Under the pieces are notes generated by a model, which was given only the letters and a program-made list of their open reading frames with translations, was not told where the DNA came from and did not search any database. A DNA stretch of 15,787 nt, taken from assembly GCA_036381495.1 (NCBI GenBank), contig DASVCS010000010.1:1-15787 (forward strand), read 5' to 3'. A program made the translations under genes and the position numbers. Source of the stretch: DASVCS01 sp036381495 (GTDB lineage: Bacteria; Gemmatimonadota; Gemmatimonadetes; Longimicrobiales; RSA9). Positions 11,992 to 15,787 of the stretch are shown here, in pieces (positions within the stretch are counted from its first letter, which is position 1; each line of letters starts with the position of its first letter).

Positions 11992-14446
11992 CATCCAGGC
12001 CGTAGGCATCGAGTTCGACGCGCGGGACTTCGAGCGCGCGCTGGAGCGCGCCATGCGTCGCCTGGACCAGCTCGAGAACGCGTTCGACGACACCGTCCGT
12101 GCGTCCAAGCGGCAGCAGGACGCGATCGACAGCCTGGCGTCGCGCGTCATCGCGCTCGCATCCGCCTACGGCCTGTTCCGCGGCGCCCAACGCGCCGCGT
12201 CCGCGCTGTTCGACACGAACGTCGAGTTCGAGCAGCTGGAGGCGCGGCTCATCTCCATCACCGGGTCGGTCGAAGAGGCGGCGGAATCCTTCGACCTGCT
12301 CACCCGCTTCGCGGCATCGACGCCGTTCCAGGTCCAGAACCTCGTGGCCGCCTTCACGCAGCTATCGGCCGTCGGCCTCGAGCCGACGGAGGAGATGCTC
12401 CGGGACCTGGGCAACTTCGCCGCCGCCATGGGCCGCGACATCACGGAGTTCGTGAACGCCGTGACCCGGGCGGCGACGGGGGAGACAGAGGCGCTGAAGA
12501 GCTTCGGCGTCATCGCGAGGTCGGAAGGCGACCGGCTCCGCGTCACGTTCCGCGGCATGACGCACGAGGTGCAGCGCGACTTCGGGCCGGTCGTGGCGCT
12601 GTTCCAGCAGCTCGGGCGCGCGAATTTCGGCGACGCGATGGAGCGCCAGATGGTCACGCTCGCCGGGGCCATCTCGAACCTGGAAGACACGACGGCGCTT
12701 CTCGCCAAAGACATCGGCGAAGCGGGGCTGAACGGGGAGATCACGAACCTCGTGCGCACGCTCGAGCGGGCGATCACCGAGAGCGATGACTTCGCCGAGG
12801 TGCTTGGAGGCGCGCTCGCGTCCGGCGTGCGCGGGGCCACCGAGGCGCTGGAGGCGTTCGTTGCGCACATCGATGTCATTCAGGCCGCGTTCGAGACGCT
12901 GCTCGCGCTCGGCATCGGAAGCGCCGTCGGCAACCTGGGCTCTCGCCTGGCCGCCGCGGTGCGGAGCGCGGGCGGGCTCGCGGCTGCGCTGCGTGCGCTG
13001 GCCGGCAGCGGGCTCGCGTCGCTCGGCGGGCCGGCGGGGCTGTTCGCGGCCGCGGCGGTGGGGCTTGCGCTCTTCGTGGATGATGAGCCCGAGGCCAGCG
13101 CGGCGCTGCGGTCGTTGCGCGAGGAGTTCGACGCGCTGGCCGACTCGGTCACGGAGCTGTCCGAGGCGGAGCTGGAGCGCGAGCTCGCGGACTTGCAGCG
13201 GCGCTTCGCCGAGCTCGGGCCGAAGATCCGGCAGGCGCGGGAGGAGGCGGGCCGCGCGACTGCGGCGGCGTTCGATCCGAAGCGCGACCGGTTCGCCGCG
13301 GCACAGGTCGGCGAGGAACGTCGGACGGCAATCGCGAACGTCGCCGACCTGGAACAGCAGGTCGTGGAGCTGGCGGGCGCGATCACGCTGATCGAACAGC
13401 GACTCGCGCGGCTGCGGGACCGGGAGGCGAAGGCGGCGGAGGACTCCGCCGAGCGGCAGATGCGGGCGTTGGAACGGGTCCTGGCCGGCCTCGAAGAACA
13501 GCGGATCGAGCTGACGGAGGGGGCGGAGGCTGCGTTCCGGTTCCGGCTGGAACAGGAGGGCATCACCGGCGCCGCTCAGGATGAGGCGGTTGCGCTGTTC
13601 CGCGCCGTATCTGCGCTGCAAGCCGAAGCGGACGCGAAGAAGGAGGCGGAGCAGGTCGAGGAGCGGCGCCGGCAGGCCATCGATCGCACACTGGAAGCGC
13701 TCGATGCCGAGTTCGACGCGCTCACCCTGTCGCGCGAGGAGCTGATCCGCAAAACGCTCGCCGCACAGGGCGCCACGGAGGAAGAGATCCGCCAGGCGGA
13801 AGAGCGGATCGCCGCCATCGAGGAGGAGGAGAAGAAGCGGCGCGACGCCGAAGAACGCGCCCGGGAGGCGCAGGCGGCGCTCGAAGCCGAGATGCAGCAG
13901 TTCCAGAGCGATGCCGACCGCATGGCGGAGACGTTCGGCGATGCGTTCGTGGACATCATCACCGGCACCGAGAACGTCGCGGATGCATTCCACGCCATGG
14001 TCGAGAGCATCCTACGCGACCTGGCGCGCATCGCGTTGCGAGAAGCCATCGTGGAGCCGCTCGGCGAGGCGCTCGGGGGGCTGCTCGGTGGTGTATTCGG
14101 CGCGCTATTCGGCGGGCCGTTCGGCGCCGCGGCGGGCGCCATTGCGGGGGCGGCGGCAGAGGGCGCGAATTTCCAGCCGGGGCAACGGTTCCTCGTGGGA
14201 GAGGAGGGGCCGGAGATCGTCGAGTTCGGCCGCAGCGGCCAGATCCGGCCGATCGAGGTGTCCCCTGTTCCGGCTTCGGTCCCGGCGCCGCAGATCACGG
14301 TCCGCCCGCGCTTCACGCTGGACCTGTCCCGGCTTCCGCCGCCGCGCAACAGCATCGAGGCCGCGCGCGACCCGGAATGGATCCGCCTGTTCGCGGAGAC
14401 AATGCGCGAATGGGAGAAAGCGGGCGGCTCGCTCGCAAGGGTGTGA
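11981..14446 (+). CDS. Tail tape measure protein
   Basis: This 821-residue protein from GTG 11981 sets tail length and is ejected before the DNA. The N-terminal quarter holds the tape-measure domain (ARLISITGSVEEAAESFDLL, then TRFAASTPFQVQNLVAAFTQ). Residues about 306-368 contain hydrophobic Ala/Gly/Leu segments (GPAGLFAAAAVGLALFVDDE) able to enter a membrane. About 370-640 is a long Glu/Arg/Ala coiled coil. Then come FGDAFVDIITGTENVADAFH, a Gly/Ala-rich hydrophobic stretch at 697-729 and the common C-terminal motif FLVGEEGPEIVEFG (738-751). At about 0.15 nm per residue the tail would be roughly 120 nm. There is no lysozyme or peptidase motif that I can see. The start overlaps the chaperone fusion and lacks a ribosome binding site, so coupling to the frameshifted reading is likely. 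Confidence 0.93.
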   Translation: MADNIQAVGIEFDARDFERALERAMRRLDQLENAFDDTVRASKRQQDAIDSLASRVIALASAYGLFRGAQRAASALFDTNVEFEQLEARLISITGSVEEAAESFDLLTRFAASTPFQVQNLVAAFTQLSAVGLEPTEEMLRDLGNFAAAMGRDITEFVNAVTRAATGETEALKSFGVIARSEGDRLRVTFRGMTHEVQRDFGPVVALFQQLGRANFGDAMERQMVTLAGAISNLEDTTALLAKDIGEAGLNGEITNLVRTLERAITESDDFAEVLGGALASGVRGATEALEAFVAHIDVIQAAFETLLALGIGSAVGNLGSRLAAAVRSAGGLAAALRALAGSGLASLGGPAGLFAAAAVGLALFVDDEPEASAALRSLREEFDALADSVTELSEAELERELADLQRRFAELGPKIRQAREEAGRATAAAFDPKRDRFAAAQVGEERRTAIANVADLEQQVVELAGAITLIEQRLARLRDREAKAAEDSAERQMRALERVLAGLEEQRIELTEGAEAAFRFRLEQEGITGAAQDEAVALFRAVSALQAEADAKKEAEQVEERRRQAIDRTLEALDAEFDALTLSREELIRKTLAAQGATEEEIRQAEERIAAIEEEEKKRRDAEERAREAQAALEAEMQQFQSDADRMAETFGDAFVDIITGTENVADAFHAMVESILRDLARIALREAIVEPLGEALGGLLGGVFGALFGGPFGAAAGAIAGAAAEGANFQPGQRFLVGEEGPEIVEFGRSGQIRPIEVSPVPASVPAPQITVRPRFTLDLSRLPPPRNSIEAARDPEWIRLFAETMREWEKAGGSLARV

Positions 14447-14449
14447 CAC

Positions 14450-15787
14450 ATGGCACTGAAGGGCAACGCCGCCTTCCGCTACACGCAGGACGGCCGCGAG
14501 ACGTGGCTGTACCTGAACGCGCCGCTCTACGACGTGCGCCCCGCGCGCGTGCGTACCCGGTTCACGGAGGAGTCGATCGACCGCCGCACACTGAACGTCG
14601 TGGTGGTGGACGGCGGCGCCGAGGAGATCACGGCCCGGCTGCGGTTCCAGGGGGATCCGGCGGCGCTCTTGGACCTGCTCGAGGCGGGCGCGGACGGAGA
14701 GACGCTCGAATACTTCCCCGACGCGTCGCTCGCCGAGTCCTATCCGTTCCGGCTCATGGACGCATCCGACATCGTCGCGGCGGATCCTGACCCGGATCGG
14801 TGGTGGAACGCGGAGTATACCGTCACGCTGCGGCTGCGGCGGGTCGATGGCGGGAGCGTCCAGGCGCTCGCGGACAACGTGCTGTTCCGCTACGTCCCGG
14901 GCCGCACGCTCGCGGGTGCCACCTTCACCCGTGCCTCCACCGCCACGTACCGCACCCGCTCCGGCACGCTCGCCACGGCCGCCGCGGACGTGCCGCGGCT
15001 CGCCTGGGTGTTCGAGCCCTCCACCGGCCTGTACCGCCGGGCGCTGCTGGTCGAGCGCGACAGCACGAACCTGGTGCCGTGGAGCAGCGCGCTGTCCAAC
15101 TGGACGGGGAGCGCCTCGATCACCGTTCAGGACGATGCGCTGGTGATGGGCTCCCTCGCGCTCGCGCTCGTGACCGAGAACGACGCGGCGGGAGAGTTTC
15201 TGATTAGGATCGATACCTCGCCGTTCTCCGGCGACGGGGAGAAGGCGTTCTCCTGCTACGTCGCACAGGGCACCAGTGCGCTTGTCGGCCTGAAACTGCG
15301 GGACACAACCGCATCAGCCGACCGGCTGAATGCACGCATCTCGTGGGCGGGCGGAATGCCGAGCGTGTCGGTGTTCACGGGCACGCATCTCTACACCGAG
15401 CCGGTCGGCGGCGGTGTGTACCGGCTGTGGTTCCGTTCGGCGCCGGTCCTGGCCGCGAACAGCCACCGCGTGGAGGTGTTCCCGGCCGCATCCGACCCGG
15501 CGAACACCGGCAACGTCTACGTCGGCGGCGTGCAGGTGGAGGACGCGCCGGTGCCGTCGTCGCTGATCATCACGGCGGGCGCGCCGGCGAGCCGCGCGGT
15601 GGAGTCGTTCACCAGCGCCGCAGGCTTCGGCTGGCAGGACCTGACCGTGTACGTGCGGCTCACGGAGACCGGCGGTACACTGGCCGCAGGCGAAAACGCC
15701 GTGGTCACGCTGCAGGGCGGCGCGCATAGCGTGCGGATGCGGACGCTCGGAGGCGGAGCAGGTTACAGCGCGCGCCTGATCGTGGGC
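14450..15787 (+). CDS. Tail-tip or fibre protein, multidomain (partial, runs off the end)
   Basis: The frame opens at ATG 14450, 3 bases after the tape measure stop, and stays open for 446 codons to the window edge. Residues 1-135 (FRYTQDGRETWLYLNAPLYD, SYPFRLMDASDIVAADPDPD, RWWNAEYTVTLRLRRVDG) look like a small tail-associated beta domain, perhaps distal-tail related. Then comes a junction motif seen in many phage receptor-binding proteins: AGATFTRASTATYRTRSGTL, DVPRLAWVFEP, LLVERDSTNLVPWSSALSNW. Residues about 205-385 form a beta-sandwich, possibly sugar-binding (YVGGVQVEDAPVPSSLIITA near the end). A further beta domain begins at about 395. The N-terminal part should attach the protein to the tail and the rest contact the host surface. 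No catalytic motif is seen in this part. Confidence 0.75.
   Translation, partial: MALKGNAAFRYTQDGRETWLYLNAPLYDVRPARVRTRFTEESIDRRTLNVVVVDGGAEEITARLRFQGDPAALLDLLEAGADGETLEYFPDASLAESYPFRLMDASDIVAADPDPDRWWNAEYTVTLRLRRVDGGSVQALADNVLFRYVPGRTLAGATFTRASTATYRTRSGTLATAAADVPRLAWVFEPSTGLYRRALLVERDSTNLVPWSSALSNWTGSASITVQDDALVMGSLALALVTENDAAGEFLIRIDTSPFSGDGEKAFSCYVAQGTSALVGLKLRDTTASADRLNARISWAGGMPSVSVFTGTHLYTEPVGGGVYRLWFRSAPVLAANSHRVEVFPAASDPANTGNVYVGGVQVEDAPVPSSLIITAGAPASRAVESFTSAAGFGWQDLTVYVRLTETGGTLAAGENAVVTLQGGAHSVRMRTLGGGAGYSARLIVG

Noticed and set aside
12362..13993. A 543-codon open frame on the minus strand
   Set aside because: It mirrors the coiled-coil part of the tape measure gene. The repetitive Leu/Arg/Gln content is the complement of Glu/Ala/Arg codons.
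1..15787. tRNA genes, CRISPR arrays, insertion sequences or attachment sites
   Set aside because: I looked for clover-leaf-like segments, regularly spaced repeats, transposase motifs and long terminal repeats and saw none. A covariance-model search would be needed to exclude a weak tRNA.

Overview
This window is a stretch of a tailed-phage or prophage genome. It is a head-and-tail assembly module, read almost without gaps on the + strand. The DNA is very GC-rich (clearly above 60% by eye) and most codons end in G or C, so the host is a high-GC bacterium. The sequence alone does not name the host. It also shows no integrase, repressor, attachment site or lysis gene, so temperate and lytic lifestyles cannot be told apart here.

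Layout, left to right. (1) Packaging, 71-2371: a small Cys-rich zinc-ribbon-like protein, then the small and large terminase subunits. (2) Portal and head entry, 2376-6266: a DUF4055-type portal, then a 634-residue MuF-type minor head protein. The C-terminus of the MuF protein reads as an ADP-ribosyltransferase (ART). Two small unrecognised genes follow directly. (3) Capsid, 6267-8650: a strong nested inverted repeat, a coiled-coil scaffold, a repeat-containing leader, a P22-type coat protein with an inserted beta domain, a terminator-like hairpin and a 64-residue protein ending in an AT-hook-like motif. (4) Neck, 8657-10413: adaptor, head closure, HK97-gp10-like and tail-terminator proteins. 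(5) Tail, 10427 to the end: two tandem tail-tube paralogues, a tail assembly chaperone pair expressed through a canonical -1 slippery heptamer, an 821-residue tape measure protein, and the start of a multidomain tail-tip or fibre protein that runs off the window.

How it works together: terminase packages DNA through the portal into a shell built by coat protein on scaffold. The neck proteins close the head and join it to a long non-contractile tail whose length is set by the tape measure. No sheath gene is seen, so a siphovirus is most likely. The P22-like coat combined with a lambda-like tail is a mosaic of lineages.

The most unusual points are these. The MuF-ART fusion looks like a toxin carried in the virion and is followed by two orphan small genes; codon use shifts at the fused domain. 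The second tail-tube paralogue carries an inserted domain that strongly resembles the domain inserted in the coat protein, so one surface module seems to have been reused on both shell and tail tube. All calls come from reading the sequence; no database search was run.
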